Program-made: the position numbers and the translations under genes
NCBI GenBank assembly: GCA_964006375.1
Contig: OZ023270.1
Location: 77,682,891-77,746,890, forward strand
Length of the DNA stretch: 64,000 nucleotides
DNA from: Tillus elongatus
Taxonomy: Eukaryota > Arthropoda > Insecta > Coleoptera > Cleridae
Reading direction: 5' to 3'
Notes under the pieces: generated by a model
Databases searched by the model: none
What the model saw: the letters and a program-made list of their open reading frames with translations, nothing else
What the model was told of the DNA's origin: nothing
Shown: one piece after another, positions 63,721 to 64,000 of the stretch
Numbering within the stretch: position 1 is the stretch's first letter
Layout: every line of letters begins with the position of its first letter

Positions 63721-64000
63721 CGATTTGGATTGGTGTTGTAATTTGTAAAAGTTTCAGTTGGTTCAGGAAATTCTAGTGGCTCTATATTTTCGTCAGAGGG
63801 TTGGTCGTCATAAGGGTATTCGTCAAAATGATCTAGTGGTAGGTCCTCTTGGTTAAATAATTCTTGATGTTGAAACGTGGGCCTAGATTGGGGTATAAAG
63901 TGGTTTCTTTGGGGCATTTGTCGTGTATTTCTTAAGGGAGTTTGGTTGCTTATTGACATGGGTGTCGTTCCTCTACTTAATTGAGTTGGAACGTGTTGTA
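63690..64000 (-). CDS. Gag C-terminal part (runs off window edge)
   Basis: The frame ends HETASEN with TAA at 63690. The visible 89 residues are Gln-, Pro- and acid-rich (EDLPLDHFDEYPYDDQPSDE), a disordered Gag tail with no CCHC knuckle. The ATG at 63957 is internal; the true start lies beyond the window. The stop overlaps pol by about 30 bases. Confidence 0.65.
   Translation of the reverse strand, partial: QHVPTQLSRGTTPMSISNQTPLRNTRQMPQRNHFIPQSRPTFQHQELFNQEDLPLDHFDEYPYDDQPSDENIEPLEFPEPTETFTNYNTNPNRDFHETASEN

Larger units (their letters stand above)
58317..64000 (-). mobile_element. Endogenous Ty3/gypsy element with env (errantivirus-like), 5' part beyond window
   Basis: On the minus strand: gag end, pol (protease, RT, RNase H, integrase), env, purine tract and 3' LTR. 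A fusion-type envelope gene together with LTRs beginning AGTTA is characteristic of insect errantiviruses such as gypsy. The copy carries at least two frameshifts and one nonsense codon. The gag start, primer site and 5' LTR lie beyond 64000. Confidence 0.88.

Overview
The window is a gene-poor, AT-rich piece of a eukaryotic nuclear genome, almost certainly an insect. The evidence is the set of mobile elements: Tc1/mariner transposases of insect type, an env-bearing Ty3/gypsy element resembling insect errantiviruses, a copia element primed by the initiator-tRNA-Met anticodon-arm sequence, GIY-YIG Penelope-like elements (PLEs), jockey-like LINEs, and very many dispersed repeats built round (TA)n microsatellites. 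I cannot assign an insect order. No complete host gene is visible. The only plausible host coding pieces are a broken THAP-domain exon, an oppositely oriented exon carrying a DNLPKI motif, and one short spliced-looking exon near 48.7 kb.

Layout. 1-8.8 kb: dispersed (TA)n repeats, a 5'-truncated LINE (minus, 1969-3749), and a 1,446-bp unit tandemly duplicated at 4.4-7.3 kb with hammerhead-like motifs inside it. 8.8-15.5 kb: an insertion flanked by 34-bp direct repeats, a LINE RT fragment, hammerhead ribozyme candidates, a PLE remnant with RT and GIY-YIG pieces, and more repeats. 15.6-18 kb: a mariner relative with about 550-bp terminal inverted repeats. 18.2-23.1 kb: inverted PLE ends, one of whose hammerhead cores is split by a copia element (18556-22992). 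25.1-29.1 kb: a second long-TIR transposon interrupted by a PLE. 30.1-32.3 kb: a PLE with inverted terminal repeats, each bearing a hammerhead motif, with a tRNA-derived SINE inside. 33.5-35.3 kb and 44.5-45.9 kb: two copies of one LINE family. 35.4-41.2 kb: a very young LTR element that encodes only a Gag-like protein. 42-43 kb: further degenerate hammerhead motifs and a MITE. 47.1-48.4 kb: a mariner with recognisable ends. 49.9-50.8 kb: the THAP/DNLPKI region. 51-53 kb: a repeat interrupted by a PLE end, then a decayed Tc1 transposase. 55.2-58.3 kb: a third long-TIR transposon. 58.3 kb to the window edge: an errantivirus-like element with gag (partial), pol, env and one 3' LTR.

How the parts relate. 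The commonest repeat has sub-terminal inverted repeats, an internal (TA)n tract and a 3' hairpin, as in helentron-type non-autonomous elements; no helicase gene is present. Its (TA)n tracts repeatedly act as landing sites for other elements (LINE, LTR element, mariner, PLE). The most unusual theme is the repeated occurrence of hammerhead-type ribozyme cores, intact and broken, in at least three sequence families, mostly at inverted PLE ends. Many ORF breaks lie in homopolymer runs, so some may be assembly errors rather than true mutations.
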